Assembly (NCBI RefSeq): GCF_900638025.1
Contig: NZ_LR134481.1
Coordinates: forward strand, 744,001 to 808,000
Source of the DNA: Haemophilus parainfluenzae
GTDB lineage: Bacteria; Pseudomonadota; Gammaproteobacteria; Enterobacterales; Pasteurellaceae
Length of the DNA stretch: 64,000 bases
Direction of reading: 5' to 3'
Positions within the stretch are counted from its first letter, which is position 1. The number at the start of each line of letters is the position of its first letter. This document shows positions 17,003 to 25,791 of this stretch, in pieces. Position numbers and translations under genes: made by a program. Under the pieces are notes generated by a model, which searched no databases, was not told the DNA's origin, and was given only the letters and a program-made list of their open reading frames with translations.

Positions 17003-17587
17003 ATGGAACAAATTTTTATTTCAGATGCTGCACAAGCACATTTTCGGAAACTTTTAGATACACAAGAAGAAGGTACCAATATTCGTATTTTTGTTGTGAA
17101 TCCGGGTACGCCAGGAGCAGAATGTGGCGTGTCTTATTGCCCACCAAATTCAGTTGAAGCGACTGATACTGAAATGAAATACGATACTTTTTCAGCATTT
17201 GTAGATGAAATTAGTTTACCGTTTTTAGAAGATGCGGAAATTGATTATGTAACAGAAGAGCTCGGTGCTCAGCTTACTTTAAAAGCACCTAACGCAAAAA
17301 TGCGTAAAGTTGCAGATGATGCGCCTTTAATTGAGCGCGTAGAGTACGTGATCCAAACACAAATCAACCCACAATTAGCCAGCCATGGCGGTAAAATCAC
17401 GTTAATTGAAATTACCGATGATGGTTATGCTGTTCTACAATTTGGTGGTGGCTGTAACGGTTGTTCAATGGTTGATGTCACCTTAAAAGACGGGGTGGAG
17501 AAACAGTTAGTTTCGCTCTTCCCGAATGAATTAAAAGGTGCACGAGACGTAACAGAACACCAACGTGGTGAACATTCTTATTATTAA
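17003..17587 (+). CDS. nfuA: Fe-S biogenesis protein NfuA
   Basis: Carrier that receives a [4Fe-4S] cluster and passes it to client enzymes. It is 194 aa. An N-terminal degenerate A-type carrier domain (1-95) keeps only part of the cysteine pattern. The C-terminal Nfu domain (about 108-190) has the cluster ligands in [14 protein letters not shown] (C151, C154). AGGA lies 12 bp upstream of the ATG. It follows comF at 113 bp, the gene order seen in Haemophilus (orfG of the com region), but the gap and the lack of a CRP-S site suggest an independent promoter. Confidence 0.95.
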   Translation: MEQIFISDAAQAHFRKLLDTQEEGTNIRIFVVNPGTPGAECGVSYCPPNSVEATDTEMKYDTFSAFVDEISLPFLEDAEIDYVTEELGAQLTLKAPNAKMRKVADDAPLIERVEYVIQTQINPQLASHGGKITLIEITDDGYAVLQFGGGCNGCSMVDVTLKDGVEKQLVSLFPNELKGARDVTEHQRGEHSYY

Positions 17588-17603
17588 GAATAGAAGAAAA
17601 AAG

Positions 17604-17629
17604 AGGGCGAATGATTCGCCCTTTTATTT
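17604..17629. terminator. Bidirectional terminator between nfuA and comM
   Basis: Stem AGGGCGAA (17604-17611) with TTCGCCCT (17615-17622) and loop TGA. T-rich on the plus side (TTTTATTTTTT) and A-rich on the other, so it can end both nfuA and the convergent comM. Confidence 0.9.
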
Positions 17630-17630
17630 T

Positions 17631-19160
17631 TTAAGCGGCAGATAATTTCTGTAACAACCTATCCATCGCCCGATATCCTAGCGCTTCTGCTAAATGAGGT
17701 TGTTGTATTTCTTTGTCACCATTTAAATCAGCAATTGTGCGTGAGACTTTTAAAATCCGATGATAGGCTCTCACTGAAAGTCCAAGCTTGTTCAGTGCAT
17801 TCTCAAGGAATAATGAATCTTTATCTTGTAATTTACAGTCTCGTTCAATTTCTTTGCTTGAAAGATACGCATTGATTTTACCGGCTCGAGCAAGTTGCAT
17901 TTCCCTCACTTTTAACACTTTTTCTCGTACTTGTTGGCTTGTCTGACCTCTATCTCCTGTATTCTGTAAGCTGCCTTGTGGCAGAAGCGGTACTTCAATA
18001 GATAAATCAAAGCGATCTAAAAATGGCCCCGAAAGTCGGTTTAAATAACGCATCACTTGCTGTGGCGAGGTGCGATTATGTGTTCCAGTGTAATGCCCGG
18101 TTGGACTTGGATTCATCGCGGCAACGAGTTGAAAACGAGCGGGGAATTGGATTTTTGCATTGGCACGTGAAATAATAATTTCTCCACTTTCTAATGGCTG
18201 GCGAAGTGCATCAAGCACTTTACGCTCAAACTCAGGCAATTCATCAAGAAAAAGTACGCCGTTATGTGCGAGCGATATTTCGCCTGGTTTGGGAATGGTT
18301 CCTCCACCTACTAAGGCAGGTAATGAGGCGCTATGATGTGGTGCTCGAAACGGACGTTGTTTCCAGTTATGAAAATTTAATTCATTTTGTACTAAACTCG
18401 TAACCGAAGCGGTTTCAATCGCTTCTAAATCCGTCATTTCAGGTAGCAATGCAGTGAGACGACTTGCCAACATGGTTTTACCCGTCCCAGGTGGCCCTAA
18501 AAAGAGTAGGTTGTGCTGGCCTGCGGCAGCTATTGTCAGTGCTCGTTTAGCGTGTTGCTGACCAATAATATCGGTCAAATCTAAGTGATTTTTAGCTGAA
18601 AATCCGACCTCACTTTCTTGTGCGAGTAATGAGGCCAAAGGTAATTTTTCTTGATTATTTAAGAATTGCACAACTTCTAACAGGTTTTTAGCGAAATAAG
18701 TCTCTTGCTCTGAGACAAGTGAAGCTTCATTGGCATTTTGATAAGCGATAATGGGGGCGCGTTTCGCTTTTTGTGCTGCTAAAATAGCAGGAATCACACC
18801 GTGTACACCGCGTAATTCACCCGTTAATGCAAGTTCACCAACGAATTCAAACTGTTTTAAACGGCTGCCATCAAGTTGATCTGATGCAGCTAAAATACCG
18901 ATTGCAATGGGTAAATCAAATTGTCCCCCTTCTTTGGGTAGATCGGCGGGTGCAAGGTTAACGGTGATACGTTTGGCAGGATATTTGAACTGGGCATTTA
19001 TTAATGCACTTCTGACACGATCTTGCGCTTCTTTTACGGTTTTTTCAGGTAGACCAACTAAGGTAAATCCAGGCTTTCCGTTACTTAAGTGTACCTCAAT
19101 GGTAACAAGAGGGGCTTGTACACCCATTGATGCACGGCTATAAACAATGGCAAGAGACAT
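17631..19160 (-). CDS. comM: ComM, AAA+ branch-migration helicase for natural transformation
   Basis: Hexameric AAA+ ATPase of the Mg-chelatase-like family that extends D-loops during integration of transforming DNA; in Haemophilus it is needed for efficient recombination of taken-up DNA. It is 509 aa. An N-terminal ChlI-type domain (about 1-165) precedes the AAA+ core with Walker A LGPPGTGKTMLASRL and Walker B LAHNGVLFLDELPEF, followed by a C-terminal lid with a DRFDLSIEVPL motif and RAYHRILKVSRTIADL. The CRP-S site upstream places it in the competence regulon. Its core promoter sits just after the engB terminator. The ribosome-binding site is TAAGGAAT. Confidence 0.96.
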   Translation of the reverse strand: MSLAIVYSRASMGVQAPLVTIEVHLSNGKPGFTLVGLPEKTVKEAQDRVRSALINAQFKYPAKRITVNLAPADLPKEGGQFDLPIAIGILAASDQLDGSRLKQFEFVGELALTGELRGVHGVIPAILAAQKAKRAPIIAYQNANEASLVSEQETYFAKNLLEVVQFLNNQEKLPLASLLAQESEVGFSAKNHLDLTDIIGQQHAKRALTIAAAGQHNLLFLGPPGTGKTMLASRLTALLPEMTDLEAIETASVTSLVQNELNFHNWKQRPFRAPHHSASLPALVGGGTIPKPGEISLAHNGVLFLDELPEFERKVLDALRQPLESGEIIISRANAKIQFPARFQLVAAMNPSPTGHYTGTHNRTSPQQVMRYLNRLSGPFLDRFDLSIEVPLLPQGSLQNTGDRGQTSQQVREKVLKVREMQLARAGKINAYLSSKEIERDCKLQDKDSLFLENALNKLGLSVRAYHRILKVSRTIADLNGDKEIQQPHLAEALGYRAMDRLLQKLSAA

Positions 19161-19202
19161 TCAGATTCCTTAAAGTGCGGTCAAAAATAATTAGATTTTC
19201 GC

Positions 19203-19208
19203 ACTATA
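19203..19208 (-). promoter_or_regulatory. Probable comM -10 box
   Basis: TATAGT on the minus strand, 53.5 bp from the centre of the CRP-S site, the same distance as at comA. It directly abuts the T-run of the engB terminator. An uptake signal (19173-19181) lies in the comM 5' UTR. Confidence 0.55.
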
Positions 19209-19249
19209 AAAAAAGCACAGAATGAAATCATGCATCCTATGCTTTTTTT
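19208..19249 (-). terminator. Rho-independent terminator of engB, nested in the comM promoter
   Basis: Long hairpin: plus-strand arm 19208-19224 pairs with 19233-19249 (17 pairs including two G-T wobbles), 8-nt loop. On the minus strand the descending arm ends in a run of T, which then merges with the comM -10 box. It lies between the CRP-S operator and the comM core promoter. Confidence 0.8.
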
Positions 19250-19267
19250 GCGATCGAGATCGCAGAA
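19246..19267 (-). promoter_or_regulatory. CRP-S (Sxy-dependent competence) operator for comM
   Basis: Near-palindrome TTTTGCGATCG-AGATCGCAGAA with TGCGA/TCGCA cores, diagnostic for CRP-S sites. Centre at 19256.5, about 97 bp before the comM start codon and near -61 relative to the TSS predicted from the -10 at 19203-19208. Confidence 0.9.
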
Positions 19268-19290
19268 ATCATTTTTTTCTTGATAAAAAG

Positions 19291-19905
19291 CTACACAAAA
19301 AGTGGGGCAAACCAACCATCTAATTTGGCCGCTAATTTATCAATACCAATTTTATTTTGTGCAGAAAAAGCCTCGACTTGAATATCACCTTGGAAGGGTA
19401 AAATAGCTTCACGCACCATTTTGACTTGTTTGCTACGTGCGCTTTGGCTGAGTTTATCCGCTTTAGTTAAAAGTAACATAACCGATAAATCAGCAGAAAC
19501 AGCCCATTCAATCATTTGTTGGTCGAGATCTTTTAAAGGGTGGCGAATATCCATTAAAACAACAAGTCCGCCTAAACATTCGCGTTTTTGCAAATATTCC
19601 CCAAGGGATTTTTGCCACTCGATTTTCATTTTCTCAGGAACAGCAGCATAACCATAGCCGGGTAAGTCCACCAGTTTACAATTCGGCTCTACTTCAAAAA
19701 GGTTGATGAGCTGTGTACGACCAGGTGTTTTAGACGTTCTGGCTAAGCTTTTTTGATTGGTTAATGCATTAAGTGCGGTTGATTTTCCTGCATTTGAGCG
19801 TCCTGAAAAAGCAATTTCAATCCCTGTATCTTCTGGGATAGAACGAATATTGGGCGCACTCGTGAGAAAATGAGTTTTATGATAATTCAGTTTAATTTCA
19901 GACAT
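19291..19905 (-). CDS. engB: Ribosome biogenesis GTPase EngB (YsxC/YihA)
   Basis: Essential small GTPase for 50S assembly and cell division. It is 204 aa. G1 is [10 protein letters not shown]3 is DLPGYG (after LVDLPG), G4 is LTKADK, and the switch I threonine lies in the [13 protein letters not shown] stretch. I use ATG 19905 ([10 protein letters not shown]) because AAGGAAC lies 7 bp upstream and it matches the family length. The frame extends to a TTG at 19923, but that would place the ribosome-binding site inside the gene. An uptake signal is embedded (19771-19779). The terminator is at 19208-19249. Confidence 0.95.
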   Translation of the reverse strand: MSEIKLNYHKTHFLTSAPNIRSIPEDTGIEIAFSGRSNAGKSTALNALTNQKSLARTSKTPGRTQLINLFEVEPNCKLVDLPGYGYAAVPEKMKIEWQKSLGEYLQKRECLGGLVVLMDIRHPLKDLDQQMIEWAVSADLSVMLLLTKADKLSQSARSKQVKMVREAILPFQGDIQVEAFSAQNKIGIDKLAAKLDGWFAPLFV

Positions 19906-20114
19906 AATAGTTCCTTTTATCAATTGACCCTAGCATATCACAAATAAAAAATTGCTGAAATGATGAGAGAATGCGGACTTTGCATGATTTAAACATTTTT
20001 AATTAATTAGGTATTCCACAAGAATATCAAAATAAATCGCGTTTTATTCAAAATTCTCATATGTTGTAGAATTTGTAATTTAAATTCTCTTGTGCAGTGT
20101 TTATTTATAAAAAA

Positions 20115-20164
20115 ATCTGCATCTCAATTGTTGGTTGGTGAGTCCAACTTTGGGGGATGCAGAT
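20115..20164 (-). terminator. Terminator of the opp operon
   Basis: Stem ATCTGCATC (20115-20123) with GATGCAGAT (20156-20164). On the minus strand it is followed by a T-run (TTTTTTTAT). An inner TTGG/CCAA pairing tightens the long loop. It lies 23 bp after the oppF stop codon. A reverse uptake signal (20172-20180) sits between them. Confidence 0.75.
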
Positions 20165-20186
20165 CATTTTAACCGCACTTTTTGCT

Positions 20187-21185
20187 TTATAAGACTTTTA
20201 AACAAGCCACAAAATGGCTGTTGTTTTGGCTGGTGAAAGGTGGTTTTTGTTTCGCACAATTTTCATCAGCTTTCAGACAGCGGGTACGGAACACGCAACC
20301 AGACGGCGGATTAATTGGCGAAGGCAAATCACCTTCAAGTAATTCGATGGATTTATTGCGTTCCAATTTTGGATCGGGAATTGGAACTGCAGACATTAAG
20401 GCTTTGGTATAAGGATGTTTGGTATTGTTATATACCTCCTCATCGCTGCCTAATTCCATGGCATTGCCTAAATACATCACCAACACGCGGTCAGAAATAT
20501 GTTTTACCACCGCTAAATCATGAGCGATAAAAATTAAGGAAAGCCCCATTTCTTTTTGCAGGGATTTCAATAAATTCACCACTTGAGCCTGAATCGACAC
20601 ATCTAACGCAGAAACGGGTTCATCACAAATGATCATTTTAGGCTCAATGATTAACGCGCGAGCAATACCGATACGCTGACATTGGCCCCCTGAAAACTCA
20701 TGCGGATAGCGGTTAATCAAGTTGGGTAAAAGCCCGACTTTCAACATCATTGCTTGCACTTTTTCTTTCACTTCTGCAGCACTTAAGTGCGGTTGGTAGA
20801 TCTTTAATGGCTCAGCAATGATTTCGCCAATATTCATTCGCGGATTGAGAGAGGCGAGCGGGTCTTGGAAAATCATTTGAATGTCTTTACGCGTTTCTTT
20901 CCATTGTTTTGCTGATTGTTTTCGTAAATTTTTACCAAGCCACAAGATTTCCCCTTCACTCGCTTCGACTAAACCGATAATAGCGCGTGCAAGTGTGGAT
21001 TTACCGCAACCAGATTCACCCACTACGCCGAGGGTTTCACCCGCGTAAAGTTTAAAAGACACATCCTTCACTGCTTTTAAGGTTTGCGGTTTGGCGAAGA
21101 AAAGAGATTTCTCATTTTTAATTTTAAAACTGACGCCTAAGTGATTGACTTCAAGGAGTAATTCTTTGTTGTTTGAGACTGTCAT
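20187..21185 (-). CDS. oppF: Oligopeptide ABC transporter ATP-binding protein OppF
   Basis: Second ATPase of the OppABCDF peptide importer (332 aa, family length). Walker A GESGCGKST, Q-loop MIFQDPLASLNPRM, signature SGGQCQRIGIARAL, Walker B MIICDEPVSALD, and the C-terminal oligopeptide-transporter extension with Cys residues (VFRTRCLKADENC), which in related NBDs binds an Fe-S cluster. I chose ATG 21185 because it overlaps the oppD stop (ATGA). The frame extends 10 codons further upstream inside oppD. An uptake signal is embedded (20785-20793). The order oppABCDF is canonical. Confidence 0.95.
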   Translation of the reverse strand: MTVSNNKELLLEVNHLGVSFKIKNEKSLFFAKPQTLKAVKDVSFKLYAGETLGVVGESGCGKSTLARAIIGLVEASEGEILWLGKNLRKQSAKQWKETRKDIQMIFQDPLASLNPRMNIGEIIAEPLKIYQPHLSAAEVKEKVQAMMLKVGLLPNLINRYPHEFSGGQCQRIGIARALIIEPKMIICDEPVSALDVSIQAQVVNLLKSLQKEMGLSLIFIAHDLAVVKHISDRVLVMYLGNAMELGSDEEVYNNTKHPYTKALMSAVPIPDPKLERNKSIELLEGDLPSPINPPSGCVFRTRCLKADENCAKQKPPFTSQNNSHFVACLKVL

Positions 21186-22153
21186 AGGGTAAATTTCTCC
21201 ACGGGTAACCAACAATTGCGTAATTGACCTTCATTAAATGCGGTCAGTTTTGGCGCAGTTTGGCATTGTTCGGTAGCAAATTGGCAACGTGGTGAGAACG
21301 GGCAACCTTTTGGCAAATGCAGTAAATTCGGTGGATTACCAGGAATGGTTACCAAGTGTTCTTCATTGCCGTCTAAGCGAGGAATCGCATCCATTAAGCC
21401 AATGGAATAAGGATGAGTCGGATGATAGAAAATTTGTTCTGCCGTGCCGTATTCCATGGTTCGTCCAGCATACATCACCATGACTTGATCGCAGATACCT
21501 GCCACTACACCAAGATCATGGGTAATCATAATAATCGCAGTATTAAATTCGCGTTTTAACTCATTTAACAAGGTCATGATTTGTGCTTGAACCGTCACGT
21601 CCAAAGCAGTGGTTGGTTCATCAGCAATGAGTAGTTTTGGACGACATAGTAAGGCCATCGCAATCATCACTCGTTGACGCATACCACCCGAAAATTCATG
21701 AGGATACATGCCCATGCGTTTTTTTGCTTCTGGCATTTTAACTGCATCCAACATTTTCACGGATTCGGCAAAGGCAGTTTGTTTATCATAACCTTTGTGC
21801 AGTTGCAGCACTTCAATGAGTTGTTCACCGATTTTCATGTATGGGTTGAGTGATGTCATTGGATCTTGGAAAATCATGGAAATTTGCTCGGCGCGGATTT
21901 TATTCAACTCAGCATTCGGTAAATTAACTAATTCTTTACCTTCAAAAATGGCCGAACCTTCCACTTCACCGTTGGCTGCCAATAAACCCATTAAAGCAAA
22001 GGCTGTTTGTGACTTACCAGAACCACTTTCACCTACAATACCGAGCGTACTCCCAGCATTAAGCGTAAAGTTTAACTCATTCACTGCTGTGACGACGCCA
22101 TCTGGTGTTTTGAAGCGAACGTAGAGATTTTTTACATCTAATAAAGGATTCAT
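21182..22153 (-). CDS. oppD: Oligopeptide ABC transporter ATP-binding protein OppD
   Basis: First ATPase subunit of the Opp importer, 323 aa. Walker A GESGSGKSQTAF (the Gln after KS is normal for OppD), Q-loop MIFQDPMTSLNP, signature SGGMRQRVMIAMAL, Walker B LLIADEPTTALD, and a C-terminal Cys cluster in LPKGCPFSPRCQFATEQC. It starts 9 bp after oppC with AGGAGC upstream of the ATG, and overlaps oppF by 4 bp. Together with OppF it forms the ATPase heterodimer beneath OppB and OppC. Confidence 0.95.
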   Translation of the reverse strand: MNPLLDVKNLYVRFKTPDGVVTAVNELNFTLNAGSTLGIVGESGSGKSQTAFALMGLLAANGEVEGSAIFEGKELVNLPNAELNKIRAEQISMIFQDPMTSLNPYMKIGEQLIEVLQLHKGYDKQTAFAESVKMLDAVKMPEAKKRMGMYPHEFSGGMRQRVMIAMALLCRPKLLIADEPTTALDVTVQAQIMTLLNELKREFNTAIIMITHDLGVVAGICDQVMVMYAGRTMEYGTAEQIFYHPTHPYSIGLMDAIPRLDGNEEHLVTIPGNPPNLLHLPKGCPFSPRCQFATEQCQTAPKLTAFNEGQLRNCWLPVEKFTL

Positions 22154-22162
22154 TATTCGCTC

Positions 22163-23098
22163 CTATCTATCTTTCGGATCGAGTGCATCACGCAACCCGT
22201 CACCGATAAAGTTAAAACAAAATAGGGTAAGGCAAAGGAAAAATGCCGGGAAAATTAATAACCAAGGCGAGACCTCCATTTGTGCAGCTCCATCACTTAA
22301 GAGTGCACCCCAGCTACTCATTGGCTCTTGAGTCCCTAATCCTAAGAAACTTAAGAATGATTCAAATAGAATGAGTCCAGGTACTTCAAGTGAGGCATAC
22401 ACTGCTACTAAGCCTAATACATTCGGAATAATGTGTTTCAAAATGATTTGGCGACGAGGTACGCCACAAACAATGGCGGCTTCGACGAATTCTTTATTTT
22501 TTAGGCTGAGGGTTTGTCCACGCACGATACGTGCAAGACCAAGCCAAGCAATGGCCCCGATTGCGATAAAAATTAAGAAAATGTTTTGGCCAAAAAGGGT
22601 CACTAACAAAATGACGAAAAACATAAATGGAAATGAGCTGAGAATCTCTAAAAAGCGCATCATCAACATATCTGTTTTACCGCCTACATAACCGGAAATA
22701 GCCCCATAAATTGTGCCTATAGTTACGGAAATGAAAGCACCAGCAATACCGACCAATAAGGAAATACGTCCACCGATAGCAGTACGTACCAATAAGTCGC
22801 GACCCGAGGCATCGGTACCGAAGAAGTGATAGCCTTCCATTGTTGGTGGGGAGCTCATCATATTCCAATCGGTATCTTCATAGGTAAAGGGGAAGAACCA
22901 AGGCGCTACGGTAATAAATACAATAATAAACGCTAGAATAATCAGACTGGCAACGGCCGCTTTGTTGCGGAAAAAACGGCGTTTCGCATCTTGCCATAGA
23001 CTGCGGCCTTCTAGTTGCATTTCTTCAATACGGTCAGCCACTTGTTCCACAAAATCCGCATTTTTCTGATTAATCGGCTGAGTACGATAATCTGTCAT
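22163..23098 (-). CDS. oppC: Oligopeptide ABC transporter permease OppC
   Basis: Inner-membrane permease of the Opp system, 311 aa. A long cytoplasmic N-terminus (1-45) precedes the first helix (about 49-70). The binding-protein-dependent permease domain follows with about five more helices and the EAA loop KNKEFVEAAIVCGVPRRQIILKH broadly visible near residues 202-224. The end GDGLRDALDPKDR is typical for OppC/DppC. It lies 9 bp downstream of oppB, with AAGGATAAG as ribosome-binding site. Confidence 0.95.
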   Translation of the reverse strand: MTDYRTQPINQKNADFVEQVADRIEEMQLEGRSLWQDAKRRFFRNKAAVASLIILAFIIVFITVAPWFFPFTYEDTDWNMMSSPPTMEGYHFFGTDASGRDLLVRTAIGGRISLLVGIAGAFISVTIGTIYGAISGYVGGKTDMLMMRFLEILSSFPFMFFVILLVTLFGQNIFLIFIAIGAIAWLGLARIVRGQTLSLKNKEFVEAAIVCGVPRRQIILKHIIPNVLGLVAVYASLEVPGLILFESFLSFLGLGTQEPMSSWGALLSDGAAQMEVSPWLLIFPAFFLCLTLFCFNFIGDGLRDALDPKDR

Positions 23099-23107
23099 AA
23101 CTTATCC

Positions 23108-24028
23108 TTAATAACGAATTTTTGGATCGATGATGGCGTATAAAATATCCACAATCGCATTAAATAAAATGGTTAATGTGCCCACTAAAATAGTGAGACT
23201 CAAAACTAAAGAATAATCGCGGTTTAATGCGCCGTTTACAAATAATAACCCCATGCCAGGTAAACCAAATACGCTTTCGATAACCATTGAGCCGGTAATA
23301 ATCCCTACGAAAGCGGGGCCTAAATAGGTTATCACGGGTAAAAGAGCAGGGCGCAAAGCATGTTTTAAAATGATTCTTGAAGTAGAAAGTCCTTTAGCTT
23401 TGGCGGTCCGAATAAAGTTGGAATGCAGCACTTCAATCATCGAGCCACGCATGATACGCGCAATCCCTGCAACATAAGCGATAGTTAAGGAGGCTACAGG
23501 TAAGATCATATACATAGCGGTACCTCCGTTCCAACCGCCAGCGGGTAGCCATCCCAAATAAATGGCGAAAATCAGCACTAAGACTGGTGCGAAGACGAAG
23601 CTTGGCATAATGACGCCAAGCATCGAGAAACTCATCAAAATATAATCCCAACGACTATTTTGATTGAGCGCAGCGAGCGTACCCGCTGTTACCCCTAATA
23701 CGACAGCAAAGGCGAAGGCCACCATGCCCAATTTAATGGAAACCGGGAAAGCAGACGCGATTAAATCATTGACTGATTGGTCTTTATATTTAAAAGAGGG
23801 ACCAAAATCTCCTTTGGAAAGATTTTCTAAATAAAGGAAATATTGTTTATATAATGGTTCATTTAAATGATACTTCGCTTCGATATTCGCCATCACTTCT
23901 GGCGGATAAGCACGTTCAGAGGTGAACGGGCTACCAGGGGCGAGGCGCATCAAAAAGAAAGAAAAAGTAATTAAAATAAACAGCGTCGGCAAGGCTTCCA
24001 ACAGCCGTTTAAAAATAAACTTGAGCAT
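23108..24028 (-). CDS. oppB: Oligopeptide ABC transporter permease OppB
   Basis: Permease partner of OppC, 306 aa. N-terminal helix MLKFIFKRLLEALPTLFILI, then the OppB/DppB-type periplasmic segment, and an EAA loop IRTAKAKGLSTSRIILKHAL. The C-terminal INPKIRY-like ending reads IIDPKIRY. I chose ATG 24028, preceded by GGAGTTGTT. The open frame extends 12 codons further towards the uptake-signal hairpin in the oppA-oppB gap, but without a ribosome-binding site. Confidence 0.95.
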   Translation of the reverse strand: MLKFIFKRLLEALPTLFILITFSFFLMRLAPGSPFTSERAYPPEVMANIEAKYHLNEPLYKQYFLYLENLSKGDFGPSFKYKDQSVNDLIASAFPVSIKLGMVAFAFAVVLGVTAGTLAALNQNSRWDYILMSFSMLGVIMPSFVFAPVLVLIFAIYLGWLPAGGWNGGTAMYMILPVASLTIAYVAGIARIMRGSMIEVLHSNFIRTAKAKGLSTSRIILKHALRPALLPVITYLGPAFVGIITGSMVIESVFGLPGMGLLFVNGALNRDYSLVLSLTILVGTLTILFNAIVDILYAIIDPKIRY

Positions 24029-24052
24029 AACAACTCCAACAAAATGGGCGAA

Positions 24053-24091
24053 AAGTGCGGTCAAAAAACACGACGATTTTTAACCGCACTT
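24053..24091 (-). terminator. Inverted uptake-signal pair between oppA and oppB (attenuator-like)
   Basis: AAGTGCGGT (24053-24061) and ACCGCACTT (24083-24091) form a 9-bp stem with a 21-nt loop, inside the opp operon between oppA and oppB. It likely terminates part of the transcription so that the binding protein is made in excess over the membrane components. Confidence 0.75.
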
Positions 24092-24107
24092 AAATACTAG
24101 CAACGAA

Positions 24108-25733
24108 TTAATGTTTAATAATATAAAGGTTACGTAAGTAGATGTGATCTTGCGGATCTTTGCCTGAATAACCTTTTACGTAAGGTTTCACTAAGCGTGG
24201 ATTCACATAGTTAAAGATTGGTACGATCCCGTAATCTTTTGCAAGAATTTCTTCGGCTTTCGCATAAGCTTTTGCACGACCTTCTGCATCCGTTGCGACA
24301 TAAGATTCAGCAATGGCTTTATCATATTCTGGGTTCGCGTATTTCGCGGTATTGTTACTCGAATTAGATAAGAAATAGTTGCCGAATGTTGTTGCTTGGT
24401 TGTAATCCGCATTCCACCCAGCACGCGCCACATCATAACGACCTGCACGACGGCTATCGATGTAAGTTTTCCACTCTTGGTTTTCTAATTTCACATCAAT
24501 TAAACCTTTAGTGTTCGCTTTCCACATAGAAGCTGCAGCAATAGCCACTTTTTTGTGATTTTCATTGGTATTGTAAAGAATGCTGAATTTCAATGGATTT
24601 GCTTTGCTGTAACCAGCTTCTTCTAAGAGTTTAATGGCTTCTTCATTACGTTGAGCCATCGGTTCTTTTGAATAAGTAGGTTGTTGAATGAGATGACCTT
24701 CTTCGATGTAAGTTGGGGTAAACACATAGGTTGGTGTTTGACCTTGACCCAATACTTTATCGGTGATCACATGACGATCAAGGGATAAGTTCAAGGCTTT
24801 ACGAATATTCACGTTATCAAAAGGCGCTTTCTTGTTGTTTAATTCATAAGAATAAGTTGCTAGGGTACGAGTAATGTATACTTCACCTGGCAATTCTTTT
24901 TGTAATTTAGCGAATTGTTCAGGCGGTAAACCATAACTGGTCATGTCTAAATCGCCCGCACGATAACGCGCCACATCGGTACTCGGGTTCTCAATAGCGA
25001 GAAATGTTGCGCTATTGATTACGGTTTCTTTATCGTTCCAATAAAGTGGGTTACGTTCAAATTCGATTTTTTCGTTAATGATGTGGTTAGCGAGCTTATA
25101 CGCACCGTTACCCACGTAGTTTTCTTTTTTCACCCATGCATCACCCAATTTTTCGACTACTTTTTGTGGTAATGGCAATAAGGATTGGTGAGTGGTTAAA
25201 CTGACCGCATAAGGCACAGGATTGGTTGCATGAATAACAAAGGTGTAATCATCTTTTGCTTCCACGCCTAATTCAACTGGTTTTTTCTTGCCGTCAATAA
25301 TGTCTTGCGCATTTTCAACTTGTAAATAACTTAAGTAGCTCGCGTAAGGTGCGGCAGTTGCAGGATCCACTAAACGACGCCACGCAAATACGAAGTCGTG
25401 TGCAGTAACAGGATCGCCGTTTGACCATTTAGCATCTTTACGTAAATGGAATGTCCAGGTTTTGAAGTCAGGTGTATTTTCCCAGCTTTCAGCCACACCC
25501 GGTTGAAGTTTACCTTCAGAGTCTGAGGTGACTAAGCCTTCAAGTAATTGATAAGCGACGTTAGATTCCGGCACACCTTCGGTTTTTTGAGGGTCAAAAC
25601 TTTGTGGTTCAGCCCCGTTATTGATCACGATATGTTGTTTTTCATTTAATTGTGTTCCCTCAGGTACTATAACTGCTTGCGCAGAATAGGAAAGAGCAAG
25701 AGTGATTGCAGAGAAGAGTAGTTTGTGTTGCAT
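24108..25733 (-). CDS. oppA: Periplasmic oligopeptide-binding protein OppA
   Basis: Extracytoplasmic binding protein of the Opp importer (SBP family 5), 541 aa. Signal peptide MQHKLLFSAITLALSYSAQA with cleavage after AQA. The mature protein has the family motifs LVTSDSEGKLQPGVAESWEN and SNGDPVTAHDFVFAWRRLVDP, which bind peptides of varied sequence. In Haemophilus OppA has also been linked to haem or other ligand uptake, which cannot be judged here. The ribosome-binding site is AAGGAGGC. A probable promoter (TTGAGC, 18 bp, TATAAA on the minus strand, 25791-25762) lies about 30 bp upstream of the start codon. Confidence 0.95.
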   Translation of the reverse strand: MQHKLLFSAITLALSYSAQAVIVPEGTQLNEKQHIVINNGAEPQSFDPQKTEGVPESNVAYQLLEGLVTSDSEGKLQPGVAESWENTPDFKTWTFHLRKDAKWSNGDPVTAHDFVFAWRRLVDPATAAPYASYLSYLQVENAQDIIDGKKKPVELGVEAKDDYTFVIHATNPVPYAVSLTTHQSLLPLPQKVVEKLGDAWVKKENYVGNGAYKLANHIINEKIEFERNPLYWNDKETVINSATFLAIENPSTDVARYRAGDLDMTSYGLPPEQFAKLQKELPGEVYITRTLATYSYELNNKKAPFDNVNIRKALNLSLDRHVITDKVLGQGQTPTYVFTPTYIEEGHLIQQPTYSKEPMAQRNEEAIKLLEEAGYSKANPLKFSILYNTNENHKKVAIAAASMWKANTKGLIDVKLENQEWKTYIDSRRAGRYDVARAGWNADYNQATTFGNYFLSNSSNNTAKYANPEYDKAIAESYVATDAEGRAKAYAKAEEILAKDYGIVPIFNYVNPRLVKPYVKGYSGKDPQDHIYLRNLYIIKH

Positions 25734-25761
25734 TTGAGCCTCCTTGTTATTAGGTGATATT

Positions 25762-25791
25762 TTTATAAGAGTCTTCCACTTATTAGCTCAA
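25762..25791 (-). promoter_or_regulatory. Candidate oppA promoter
   Basis: On the minus strand TTGAGC (plus 25786-25791) and TATAAA (plus 25762-25767) are separated by 18 bp, just upstream of the oppA ribosome-binding site. It would give a short 5' UTR. Pattern match only. Confidence 0.4.

Noticed and set aside
19186..20186. A deoC gene expected between engB and oppF by comparison with H. influenzae
   Set aside because: No such frame is present. The gap holds only the opp terminator and an uptake signal. The expectation itself is from memory, so I do not claim a deletion.
22000..22040. OppD Walker A with Gln after GKS looked mutated
   Set aside because: GESGSGKSQ is normal for OppD of gammaproteobacteria.
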